Assembly: GCA_027422505.1 (NCBI GenBank)
Contig: JAPQWV010001067.1
Span: 1-64,000, forward strand
DNA from: Craterostigma plantagineum
Taxonomy: Eukaryota; Streptophyta; Magnoliopsida; Lamiales; Linderniaceae
Reading direction: 5' to 3'
DNA length: 64,000 nucleotides
The notes beneath the pieces were generated by a model. The model was given only the letters and a program-made list of their open reading frames with translations, was not told where the DNA came from and did no database searches. The translations under genes and the position numbers were made by a program. Positions within the stretch are counted from its first letter, which is position 1; each line of letters begins with the position of its first letter. Of this stretch, positions 47,653-60,315 are shown in pieces.

Positions 47653-49582
47653 TCCTCCCGTTAGAGTGACCGTTAATTTGAGGGAAAATGACACGCCGTG
47701 TGATTGGACAGACTTTAAAAATCATATGCAAACATTAAAATAGGGAAAAAATTCTAAAAACAATGAGAATATTTACTATATTTGGACACGACTCGTAATC
47801 GACGATCACATGGCTAATTATTCGCTGAGTGTCAATGATCGATTGATTGACTATACTAGTATACGTGGACCTTAGACGAAGGGTCATTGACAGAGTTGGC
47901 TTCGGGGTCCTGACTTGCCACTAGTTTGCTAGGCCCGCCTTGTTCGAGGTTGAAAATGGGTCAGTGGCGACATGCAGTCTTGACAACGAAGTGCACCTGC
48001 TGGGCTTTGGCAGTCATGAGGGATTCACAACCGTATATTCGGGGATGAGAAATTACGAAATCTTTGATCAAAATATAAAACTAACTCACTTGGGACATGG
48101 AGTGTAGTTTAGTAATTTCGTTGTCACGAATTTATCATAGTGTCGGGTTAGTGAGTTTGACATGACCATGGCTCTCACTCGATCGGGACATATGTGAATG
48201 GTCTATACGTATTACGGCGATCTATAGTCGGTTCGTACAATACGAAGATCGTACTCAACACGGGATATATTCGGTACCGGCGGATTGGCTAGGCACTTAC
48301 CAAATTCTTGGATTCCTCCCTTGCCGGGTTGAGACGAACCAAGAGAGTCGGGCTTAAAAAGATCACTGAGACAGTATCTGATAAAGTGAGATGTGTTGTT
48401 ATTTAACGAGCTTGGAGTCGTTAATAAAATGTCAAATAAAGTTTTAGAAACTATATTTACATGAAGTTTTATTCTCGGAATGAAACAATTAAGCATGGAG
48501 CGCAGATAGGGTTCACAACCACGAACAAGGCTCCTCATGGTTGTGAAGCCCGTCTGAAAAGTAGCAACGGATTAACAAATTCGTATATCCAATCTAGACC
48601 TCGGATTGAGAATCCCTTTGATCAAAGTCAGGATTGGTGAGTCTTTTATCTATAGTTAAAATTTCAGGTTCATCAGACATCGTTTGCCCTCGATATGAGA
48701 GCAACACGAAACTGCCGCAGACCTGCTGAAAGTGCCACAGCCGTGATTATGATGCAAGAGGGCGTGGGGGCAGGGCAGAGGCTGGCCAAGCCCACTGCGT
48801 ATACCTCCCAGGGCCATGGGCTTCAACATGGAGGCCGTGGGGCCTTGACCACGGCCGTGAGGGTGGCCGTGGGTCTCTCCACGGCCTTGAGCTCTTTGTT
48901 AGAGGCCGTGGACCGACGGTCTTTGAGACAAATTTGATCCAAATCAAGTCCAATTTCGTTATTGTTTTTTTAGATTTGTGGGACAATATCTAGTCATTTG
49001 ATGATTTAAAAACAATGGAATCAAACAAAATTGAGTCATGTAGGACCTGATTCAATTTTATCAAACTTAAAGTCATTTTCATGGTTGAAAAATGGATTTT
49101 AAGTTAAGGACTTGCATAATTTCGTGGCTATTAGTTCAAGTCCATTTTCTCACTCTAAAGAGTGGTTCTAGAGAGAGTTGAGAAAAAACTTAGGTTGTTC
49201 TTTGAAAAACCTAAGTTTGTGAGTGAATTTTTAGTAAATCACACATATACACATCTCTTCTAAACATCTTCCCCACCTCTCTAGCCATCCTTGCGAGGTG
49301 GTGGAATTTGGATACGTCCCGGGGTCGGCGTGACGATCTTGCCAAGGCGTTGGAATTCGGAGAGGTCATGGCGTTGCTCGAACGAACTACGACAACCGGG
49401 ACATATAGGCGAGAGTTGGGATCTTCGCTACAAGGTTAAGGTTTCGAAACACCTAATACATGTTATGCATGTTTTCTTTTCTATAACCAAGCGATCTGGG
49501 GCTCCTTACGGGGATCCGGGAAAAACTATTAAACTTCCGCTGCGCACGGGGTTAGATCTCGGGATACCCGAGGTTCCCAACA
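47653..49582 (+). other. LTR-like non-coding sequence with CACGGCCGTG words
   Basis: No ORF shows a domain. Positions 48695-48940 contain several CACGGCC/GGCCGTG words (AGGCCGTGG, CCACGGCCGTGAGG, CCACGGCCTTG), and the right edge ends GAGGTTCCCAACA at 49582 like an LTR terminus. It is probably the remnant of a long-LTR gypsy element in plus orientation; no matching partner or primer site was found. The left 20 bases restore the target locus of the Angela-like insertion. Confidence 0.35.
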
Positions 49583-49935
49583 GATCCCGCGCCCATTTGG
49601 TGAAGTTATTATCGAGCTCTGTATAGCAATATTGCAAAATATGAGAATCACTTCTCAGGAAGCAGCAGACGGAGCTATTTATTACATGAGAGAGAACTAA
49701 CATCACGTTCAAACAAGAAACTTGGGAGGGCCGTCTTATCATGCCATTTGATTGCTTCAATTCCTTTATGATATTCTTGCAAAAGTTGGTGTTGTTACAG
49801 AGAAAGTGTTGCAGAAGAACAAGGCTAAGAATGCCCCCCAAGGATCAAACTGAGGCAACATCTGCATACTCGTTAATAGATTTGCTCTAGATGTTCTTAA
49901 ATCGCAGTAATGTTTAGTGCGGTGCATTCTTATCT
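49583..49935. other. Unassigned spacer
   Basis: 350 bases without a recognised gene or repeat. Confidence 0.4.
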
Positions 49936-50553
49936 TGTTGAATATAGTAGTAGAGATTCACATTGCTGATCGTGGACCGCCTTTAGACTCGAATTTGGAC
50001 GTGTTTTATGTGTATGTAAACCTCGTGGATCGATTCGATCAATAACGAGTTCAATTGGATCGTAAACAGCAAAAAACGCACACACACATGAACACAGAAA
50101 TTTAACGTGGTTCGGCTGAACTTCAGCCTACATCCACGGATCAACCGAGCATCCTTTGCATTAATCACCAACACAAAAGTTACAGCCCTCTACAACTCTC
50201 CTGTTTACAACTCACGGTGATTCTCACTCTACAAGAAGATATGTGCTCGAGAAGATGACGATTTGAAACCCTGATCTGATATTTATAGCTGAAGCATCAC
50301 ACCATAAGTGTGAATCGCAATCGTCCTAAGCCGTTGATCTTCGTTCGATCTGACGCTCGATATTCATCATCCGCGTGATCAAATATCTTTGAATCTCAGA
50401 CCCTTAGATTTTGCGCCATCATGATCGGATGGCCCTCGTTAAATCTGTCTGACTTAACGAATTCTTCAGCTTCTTTGCGATCGACTCCAGCTGAGCTCTT
50501 CTCAGCCACCTCCGGCGATGCTCCGGTGAGTTTTAGGCTCGTATTTCTCAACA
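49936..50553 (-). repeat. Probable solo copia LTR downstream of THIC
   Basis: The plus strand begins TGTTGAAT and ends CTCAACA. On the minus strand a TATAAATA box lies near 50278-50285, and AACCACGTTAAATTTCTGTG, typical of plant copia U5, lies near 50095-50115. No internal region or second LTR is present, which suggests unequal recombination. No clear 5-bp duplication is seen (TATCT versus CACAT), so the exact ends may be off. Confidence 0.55.
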
Positions 50554-50908
50554 CACATAATAAACAAATAGCCAAGTGATCGAAGGACGTGGTGTGATTT
50601 CTGTAATTCTTTCATGTGTTAAAATCGAAAACAAGCAAACCATGAAAGAATCCACAAAAGGTGGAGGAAAAAAACAAGCATCCCTACGTACTCATCAAAG
50701 GCTGCTATACTTGATAAATTATGATGATATTGTTTGATGATTATAACATAGCCCAAAATCTACATTAAAGTGATGGTTTCTCACGACCTCAGCTTATTAT
50801 TCAACAACCAACATGCAGCAGCTCTCTGTCCCACCATGTAAAAAAGAAAGCCTGAGTTTAAACTAAATAGACAATGAAATGATGCACAAATTCGAATACG
50901 CATCCTTT
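50554..50908 (-). other. THIC 3' flank, expected 3' UTR
   Basis: 355 bases between the THIC stop and the solo LTR. Plant THIC genes normally carry a TPP riboswitch here. I do not see an intact aptamer. A short stretch on the minus strand (plus 50679-50704) reads CCTTTGATGAGTACGTAGGG, which keeps the CCTTTGA and GTAGGGA words of the aptamer but lacks the ACCTGATCTGG part between them. Confidence 0.35.
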
Positions 50909-53344
<2,436 letters not shown>

Positions 53345-53861
53345 TTCTGAAACGCATGCAATGCACATATGTATAGATCTGAAATTACTGAATAAGGCAA
53401 ATTGGACACGGTCGAAACATCAAAAAATATTTCGATTTGTAAGAAACAATACAAAAACCACTGTTATAACAGCCAAGGAAAGACTAAACTGGGTAGTAAT
53501 GATCTGAGTAATAGGATCAGGCGAGGCCCGTATTAAAACGCAGGGCTTTACATTCTCGATATCAAATAAGCGTCGTTAATCGCCAAGTTATGACGGAATT
53601 TTGTTTATTTTTCCAATTTAACAATCAACAACGGCGATCTGAATAAACCTCCGATTTTATGACAATGCATCAGTAAATAAGAAACGACATGACGAATCAC
53701 CTTCAATAAGGTAAAAGGGAGAGATCTAAAAAGAAAAAACTAAGAAGAACCTTACGACACACAGATGGACTGGCGAAGCTCTCGACTGATGAATCTTATC
53801 TGATTCGACTGGCAAAGATATTTGTGTTGGAACGAAGCTGAAAGAGTGTATTTGGTACAAA

Positions 53862-53880
53862 GTTCGTATTTATAGCCAAT
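53862..53880 (-). promoter_or_regulatory. THIC core promoter: TATA and CCAAT boxes
   Basis: On the minus strand ATTGG is followed by CTATAAATAC (plus-strand TATTTATA at 53867-53874). A first non-coding exon with donor GTAAGG near 53755 and a 5' UTR intron ending TTTCAG near 53347 fit transcription starting around 53840. Confidence 0.65.
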
Positions 53881-55015
53881 TAATAAAGGGAAGCAATCGA
53901 GAGAAGTGAGGATTGAGTGAATCAAAAGTGATTGATGGGCATTTATTTTACGTTTACAAATATCTCATGCAAAAAGACAGACGCTTGGAAAAAGTTGAAA
54001 GGGCCATTTTGATTACGTGGCTTCTTTTATATTACCAATCTTCAGTGTCGGAAAATTTCATTTAACTTTGCTAGATATTTATTTGACAATTGGCATATTT
54101 CAAATAAAAAAGGTATCCCACTTGAATCATTACTTATTTTCTTGTTAGATATTCGATGATGCGGTACTAGATATTATGATCCAAATTTTGCATAAGACTT
54201 ATCACGATAAGTGATAGAATAATCTACCTACGTAATTAAATAATGCTCGTCTTAAAAGATTTATAGTTATGATTGAGATATTGAGATTTATCTTCCTCAC
54301 TAGTGGGATTCGATCTTATTATCATCTTTCACGCCTATGAAGCGTAGGGGTCCAAGAGATTGATTTGTATAAGATAAGAAGAAAAGCAAATTTCTACTAA
54401 TCGACATCTGAAACTCGTTCACATCTGATCTCTAAGAACTAGTATATTTAGGACATGTGTGTGCCAATGTGTTAATTTTTTTATACTTCGTCATTTCATT
54501 AATAAAGTAATTTAAAAAATAAAATTTTAACTTAGGGATAAATTTGTAATAAATGAAAATATCAAGGACAAAATTTTAATTTAACAATTAAGGATAAAAT
54601 TGTAAATAATCATTATTAAATTGACAGATCAAATTGGGCCGTTTATAGCCACCCTAGACTCTTTATATAAAAGTATAGAAGTATAGATAACTACTTTAAT
54701 ACCACTAAACTTAACCACTAACCATTATTTGAGCCACTAAACGATTAACACTTAACATAGCTCACATACTAGTAAAAGATGCTAGTACTATTGCACACTC
54801 AATGCGTGTGATATAATATATAAATATATATTTATTTTAATTTAAAATATGAAGCTGAAATTATAATTTCAATTTAATTATGTATATATATATAAACTAT
54901 ACATGTAAATGTATATGGATTAGCTAAAAATAGTGATTAACTAAAAATGGTAGTTAAAAGATAGTGGATAATATTTTAATTTACTTATCATTTTTTGTGA
55001 AATGGATATACCAAG
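53881..55015. other. AT-rich intergenic region upstream of THIC
   Basis: No gene is recognised. Positions 54480-54660 and 54800-54900 are very AT-rich. Confidence 0.45.
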
Positions 55016-55757
55016 GTAGAGAAGTCAAATTGACCTGCGGGGCGGGCTGCAAATTTTCCGGCCCGCCCTCTTGCGGGCTGCAGGCTTTGGCGGGGCGGGC
55101 CTGCCCGCAGGATGGCCCGTCAATATTTTAAAAAATTATATTATCTAAGAAATATATATTTATATATAAATTATAGTTTTTTATATATATTTGAGGTAGG
55201 ATATGCAATATAATAAAATTAAAATTAAAATCAATTAATATTGTTGAATTGGATTAAACATATTTTTTTTTATAATTTTTGTGACATCTATTGAAGAATA
55301 TACCCAATTGAATAAAAAATTTACAAATCAGTACCTGTGTCAGAAATTTTACAGATAGGTATCAGTTTTACTGTTTGTACCAATTTTCTCAGTCTTGCCG
55401 TACTTTTTTATGTGTGTATTGCATACCACATCACATGTTTATACGATACCCTATACGACTTCTATATGGTACCTTAGTGTGTTATATATGACGTACCATT
55501 TTTCCAACGTAATGCATACCAAAATACGTTGTTATAAGGTACCTAAATGTGTTATATGTGAAAAAAAAATATTCTATTAGGTACCTACATATAAAAAATA
55601 CTGCAGAGTACTGAATTATAAGTTTTTTGGGTATCTATGTGCGAAGATTCCTTAATTTTTTATTTTTTATTTTATTCATATTTTTTATATTTTTTAATTA
55701 GAGCGGGCTAAGCCCGCCCGAACCGGCCCGTCCCACCGGCCCTTTTTACAGGTCTAA
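55016..55757. mobile_element. hAT-like MITE with GC-rich ends
   Basis: The left end TAGAGAAGTCAAATTGACCT runs into GCGGGGCGGGC; the right end is GGCCCTTTTTACAGGTCTA. Both ends are rich in GGGC/GCCC words and the middle is AT-rich. ACCAAGG flanks both sides (55009-55015, 55758-55764), a 7-bp match compatible with a decayed 8-bp hAT duplication. Confidence 0.5.
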
Positions 55758-55789
55758 CCAAGGGGCAATTTATATCCACCCCTCACTAG

Positions 55790-55892
55790 ATGTGTCAATT
55801 GGGCCTGTGGCCCGCAGGCCGAGAGGCCCCCCATCTATTATAATAATATTTTTATATTATTTATATTAAATAGTAAACATATATTAAATTAA
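55790..55892. mobile_element. Truncated GC-rich hAT-like terminus
   Basis: TAGATGTGTCAATTGGGCCT followed by GTGGCCCGCAGGCC resembles the left terminus of the preceding element, then turns AT-rich. No right end is seen. Confidence 0.4.
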
Positions 55893-56035
55893 CTAGAGAA
55901 ATACATCCTTAGTCCCATTAGTTTTGTACATTTTACTATATGGGGCGTCCTGCTAGCTTTTGTACATTTTCTAATTTAGCAAAAAACTATCACAAACAAT
56001 TAATATAATAATATTAAATATTCTTAAAAGACGTG
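55893..56035. mobile_element. Broken Stowaway MITE (left part)
   Basis: TACATCCTTAGTCCCATTAG, then ACATTTTACTATATGGGGCG and TAATTTAGCAAAAAACTATC, match the MITEs at 25595-26091. The match stops after CTTAAAAGACGTG, where unrelated sequence begins, and the right half is not found on the other side of 57230. Confidence 0.7.
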
Positions 56036-57230
56036 CCTCTCAGTGGGGCGTAGATACGAATATCCGACACCCTAACTACGATACGACCTAGCGTTCATCT
56101 AATACGAACCACAAAGGAGAATTAGTCACTCACACTAGTAGATGAAACAAAAAAGTTAAACATTAAGAGGGATGGAGAATTCATAAATCTTCCATACGGT
56201 GTGATCCGGGGCTATCTTGATGTTGAGTTCTCGTTCCTCGAGCAATTCGGCATAGATTCCTCGTTATATCGTCTCTTGAGCGTCTAGAAATCACGGATGT
56301 GTTTCCTAGTGTTCTTGATCGTCTTCTTTCATCCTTAGCGTGCTTAGAAGTGCGTTATGAAAATGTTCCCCTCAACTGCATCGAAATGGGACTTTTTTTT
56401 TCGAGAAAGCCGGGTTCACGGCCTCGTTAATGGGCGTTCACGGCCGTGAACATGTTGAATCGCATAATCACAAAACCTTCTAGCTGCGTCAAACTAATTC
56501 ACGGCTGTGATACACGACTAATCCCCTACTTGAAGTCTCTGGCTCGTGTCACGGCCTCGGGGAAAGTTATTCACGGCCGTGAGTTGAGAGATATGCGCTC
56601 ACTGGGACGCTTCACGGCCTCTTGTCAGATCATTCATGGTCGTGACAGATATGACTCGGAGACATAACTCTCTGTAGTTGGTCACGCCCTAAAGGCACGA
56701 GTTTCACGGCTGTGACCTGGGTTGCGTCACGTTCTAGATTCTGTCACGGCCTCTGAGCGCTACGTCGCGGTCGTGACATATTGTTGCATGGCTTTACTTT
56801 CTCTCGGCCTAGGTTCTCGGTCCGGTGCTGAAAATCTCACAGCCGTGAATGCCTCATCACTTCGTAGCTTTATTTATCTGCCGAGGTTCATGGCTTGTTT
56901 GTAGGATCTTCATGGTCGTGACTGGAGCATCACTTCATCGCTTGTTCTCTGTCGAGGTTCACGTCCTGTTGATAGTGTCTTCACGGCCGTGACAGGCACG
57001 ACTTCCCTTTCCTTGCTCACTGCTGTGGTTCACGGCCTGCTACTAGAAGACTGCTAAAACCCTTGCTTGTTTTTGCCTTGTTTTCACTCATTTTCGCCCA
57101 AAAACCGTCCTAAGACCCTATAAGATCAAAATAGGTGTAAAAAGAGCAAATAGATGTATGAAATGACTATGAAAACTCTATTTCATCCGCATAATGTGAC
57201 TACGATTAACGTATTGAAATACGTTTATCA
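56036..57230 (-). repeat. LTR-like segment with a CACGGCCGTGA palindrome array
   Basis: On the minus strand the segment begins TGATAAACGTATTTCAATAC, like a gypsy LTR start. From 56415 to 57042 it carries alternating TTCACGGCCT and TTCACGGCCGTGA words, for example at 56415, 56437, 56498, 56548, 56570, 56611, 56633, 56703, 56743, 56764, 56836, 56979 and 57029. Partners are usually 20-30 bp apart and pairs repeat every 70-130 bp. No second LTR, primer site or duplication was found. Confidence 0.45.
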
Positions 57231-57696
57231 GTTACCAACAACCTCTTGCATTTGAACGGGCAAATTGGATCGCAGAATTCCTTGAGTCTCTAATAGATCT
57301 CTGCCGCTCGCAACATATCTTTGTCACCTTTGATTTGTTGACGCTGTTGAGAAGCCATTTAAAATTGCAGAGGAGCAATCATTTAGATTTAGAGCACACC
57401 ACCTTAGGAGATATTAGAGCATACAATGTATATATGTATATAGTATGCTTAACAAAGCTTCAGAGCAAACATCGCGCCGTTGTAGAAAATTGTTGACCAG
57501 GAGAAAAATGAAAACAAAGCCATTTCTTTTTACTTACAAAAGCACGGTAGAAAAATATGGGGAAAAATAAATCATGTCGAATTACAGACAAGGTGAACAC
57601 AGCTGGGTGATAATATATCACGAACAATCCAGCGTCGAAATTAGGGAACTGCTTGAGAAAAAACCCTTTTCCATATCCGATAGCGAATATACGTAC
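57231..57696. other. Unassigned region between LTR-like segment and CACTA end
   Basis: A minus-strand ATG at 57358-57356 starts MASQQRQQIKGDKDMLRAAE followed by a stop and then RLKEFCDPICPFKC; this could be the first exon of an unidentified gene cut off at 57230, but evidence is weak. Confidence 0.25.
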
Positions 57697-57989
57697 ACTA
57701 CAAAAAAAAGTTGGAGTAGCGACCGAAGCCGCAACGGAAAAGCCGATGCAAAATTAGCTACGCCTATTTGCGACGGATTTTCCGTTGCTAAATTTAGCGA
57801 CGGAATATCCGTGGCAAAATCGGTCGAAACATTTCCAAAAGTCGTCAGTGAAGACCGTCGTAAAACTTGCGACAGCATATCCATCGCAAATATTTTGCGA
57901 CAGAGTTTGCGACGGAAATTCCGTCGCAAAACGAAAAGGTTTCTGATTTTTCTTTTCGGAGGGATCTGAAGCCTTTTGCACCATTTGCC
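57697..57989 (+). mobile_element. CACTA (En/Spm) left terminus with subterminal repeats
   Basis: It begins CACTACAAAAAAAAG. Subterminal words built on GCGACGGAAATTCCGTCGC recur at about 57765-57800, 57800-57825 and 57898-57930, as in CACTA ends where transposase binds. No matching right terminus is identified for this family. Confidence 0.65.
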
Positions 57990-58230
57990 ACTACAAAAAA
58001 AGGTTCAGATAGCGACCACGTCAACCGTGGCATTATCGTCACCACCACAAAAATATTAAAGCAATGGCAACATTTGATCAACGGCGACATTTGGAGTGGA
58101 AGACACGGCTGACTAAGGAAATTCGTGGACGACCTCTTAAACTTACCTTCAAGCTTCCAATTCGTGACATGTAAAATATATCTATCTTTAAAGCAAAAAC
58201 AAATTGTGATATTTGCTTGCCTTAGTCCAC
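57990..58230 (+). mobile_element. Second CACTA-type left terminus
   Basis: CACTACAAAAAAAGGTTCAG starts here, with ATAGCGACC as in the first end, then different subterminal sequence (GTGGCATTATCG, GGCGACATTTGG). The two ends stand in tandem in the same orientation, so one may be nested in or hybrid with the other. Confidence 0.55.
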
Positions 58231-58451
58231 ATCATCAATGTCCTTTCTTTACTTCAAAGCAAGACACTCATCCCTAAGGGACCGGGCTGAGGAATTGGAA
58301 CATGAAAACCGTGCCGTTGGTAAGAGTTTGATTAGGCTTCCAAGTCCCGAGAGGGTTGATTGGTATATGGTGGTTGTAAGTGATGAATTGTTGGTTTTCG
58401 ATGACATTTTATTGTATTTTTTGTTTTTTTTTTTCTGTTTTGCCACATCAT

Positions 58452-58940
58452 CAACAAGTACCTAACCTCGCTCTTGATCGCAATATGCGGATTCAACTGT
58501 TTCTTCTCTACCTTCACAGATAGCTACCCCGATAGCCAAGGACTTATACACTACGGCGTTGCAACTACAAAGGGCCTTTGGCCCAACAATTCCTCGGAGG
58601 ACTTGTCTTCTTACAGGCTTAGGATCGGGGACTTTGTGCATGCTTTATTCTCGCTGGTCGTGTTTTCTGTTGTGTCCCTTTTGGACCCTAACATCGTGGG
58701 CTGTTTTATCCGAGCTTTGAGTCTGCTCAGAGAGTTCTGATGATGGCTTTGCCTCCGGTTGTAGGGGCCGTTTCTGGGGCGGTGTTCGTTTGGTTCCCAA
58801 ATAAGCAACACGGGATTGGATATCCTTATTCCCCGAGCCAAATGTTGCCGTCTGCTCTAGCTTCTTCAAGCGCTTGGCTTACACAAGGTAGTTTCGGTAA
58901 ATTAATTTCCCGACAGGGAATGCCGTCTCCTTGTTCTTGA
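58452..58940 (+). pseudogene. DMP (DUF679) membrane protein gene fragment
   Basis: The frame from about 58452 reads [18 protein letters not shown], then [43 protein letters not shown] and, after a one-base gap in the T run at 58704-58707, ALPPVVGAVSGAVFVWFP and KQHGIGYP. This is the DUF679 pattern from the second to the last transmembrane segment. DMP proteins are plant endomembrane or plasma-membrane proteins; some act in gamete fusion. The N-terminal third with the first transmembrane segment is missing, so it is a 5'-truncated copy. It lies between CACTA-type ends. Confidence 0.75.
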
Positions 58941-59401
58941 CGTGAACGAAGATATGGGCGACCTTATTGTGAAATATGCTATTGCATGTGTGACATTATG
59001 TCTGTAATAGCTGTTATGATTGATGCCTTATTTTCGTTTATATAGTTTAAGCACAGTTTATTCAATCGGAATCTATAACGTTAGTGTTTATGGAAGGCCA
59101 AGTTAAAAAATTCAAAAGAGAAAGGTTTCTTAGTGGAATTTTTTCAAAAACAATCTTTTATACTAATTTAAAAAAAAAATATGCGAATGCAAAGTCACAT
59201 AATTCGTCATCATAGTCCTATATGCAATATACGCCCCATTTAATACAATTTCGTATTTCCCTTGAGTGTTTACTTTGCAAGTACTAAACTATTTAAATGT
59301 TTTGGTTATTGAAACAACTCTGTCCATTAATACGTGAAAAGTCCCTTGTATTGACAACTTCTCGATTTAAACTTTCTTACATAAAAAATAATAATGTATT
59401 G
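58941..59401. other. AT-rich region after the DMP fragment
   Basis: No gene or repeat is recognised. Confidence 0.4.
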
Positions 59402-59409
59402 ATCGTGGG

Positions 59410-59855
59410 TAGGGTTGTCAACGGGGCGGGGATCCAATCCCCGTCCCCGTCCCCGCGAGGCAAACGGGGACGAAATCGTCCCCACCCCCGTGGGGATCCC
59501 CGTCACTATTTTAGAAAAAACTCAATTTATATTATTTTAATATTATTTAAACTATATTTTAATATTAGTTATATATTTAAAATATATTTTAATATTGTTT
59601 ATATTATTTAAGCTATATATGAATCATATTTATATTAATTTAATATTTTCAAAGTATATTTTTATATGTTTATCTTATAAAATATTAATTGAATATAATA
59701 TATATATTTTTATTATCGGGGACGGGGCGGAGATATTCACGGGGAAAAATGTTCCCCCGTCCCCGTCCTACGCGGGTAGAATAGCGGGGATTCCCGCCCT
59801 ATTCGGGGCGGATCCCCGCGGGGACGGGGAATCCCCGCCCCATTGACAAACCCTA
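59410..59855. mobile_element. hAT MITE with GC-rich subtermini (446 bp)
   Basis: The terminal inverted repeats are TAGGGTTGTCAACGGGGCGG and the complement of CCGCCCCATTGACAAACCCT plus A. An exact 8-bp duplication ATCGTGGG lies at 59402-59409 and 59856-59863. GGGGATCCCC-like blocks occupy both ends and the centre (59520-59720) is almost pure A/T. Confidence 0.9.
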
Positions 59856-59879
59856 ATCGTGGGCTTTTATTACTTTATG

Positions 59880-60162
59880 TTCCTTTATATTAAAATATAA
59901 AGTTTGGACACAGAATTATCTGTGTCTGATGTGTAGGTGTTGTTCCCGTAGCAATTTGGACACGGATATATACCGTTTCTATAATGAATTTTGTCACATG
60001 TCTATTTTTATTTCCGTATCTAATCCGCGCTAAATAAAAATCATTAATTATTTAAATAAAATAGAAAACCGTGTCAGAATCCGTTTCTAATACTCATACT
60101 ATAGACACGAAACCAATTCATATATATTTTTCGTGTCTGATACTATGTTTGTTGTAGTGAAA
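59880..60162 (-). mobile_element. CACTA-type terminus, opposite orientation
   Basis: The end TTTGTTGTAGTG at 60151-60162 is CACTACAACAAAC on the minus strand. Repeated GTGTCTGATAC / GTGTCAGAATCC / ACACGGATATA words precede it. Its terminus and subterminal repeats differ from those at 57697 and 57990, so it is probably a different CACTA family. Confidence 0.5.
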
Positions 60163-60169
60163 GCGTATG

Positions 60170-60315
60170 AAAAAAGAGGACAACCAAGAAACATAAGTAA
60201 TTTTTCTAGTGACTTCCATATATCATCACTTTGGCCTTTTGCTATCATCACGACCGCATTCACTAACTCGGCTTTTGGAATTGGCTTTCCTAGTTGATCA
60301 AATAGTGTATTTTTA
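60170..60315 (-). other. Short coding-like island of unknown family
   Basis: The minus strand encodes DQLGKPIPKAELVNAVVMIA then KGQSDDIWKSLEKLLMFLG without a stop for about 48 codons. Composition is protein-like but I do not recognise the family. It directly adjoins the CACTA terminus and may be a captured exon or transposon-internal coding sequence. Confidence 0.35.

Noticed and set aside
50262..50285. Plus-strand TTTGAAACCCTGATCTG resembling the TPP aptamer core
   Set aside because: It lies in the solo LTR on the strand opposite to THIC and lacks the flanking aptamer elements; probably coincidence with a TATA-box region.
56446..56667. ORF with repeated TASGKVIHGRE-like peptides
   Set aside because: The periodicity comes from the CACGGCCGTGA palindromes read in one frame; other units break the frame.
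56415..57042. CRISPR-like array from regularly spaced palindromes
   Set aside because: Spacing and word length are irregular, there is no cas gene and the context is a plant nuclear genome.
57574..57969. 131-residue plus-strand ORF with SVAKFS-like repeats
   Set aside because: It is formed by CACTA subterminal repeats; minus-strand frames show the same artefact.
58238..58465. ORF just upstream of the DMP fragment as its N-terminus
   Set aside because: It is in a different frame and lacks the first DUF679 transmembrane segment; the link could not be supported.
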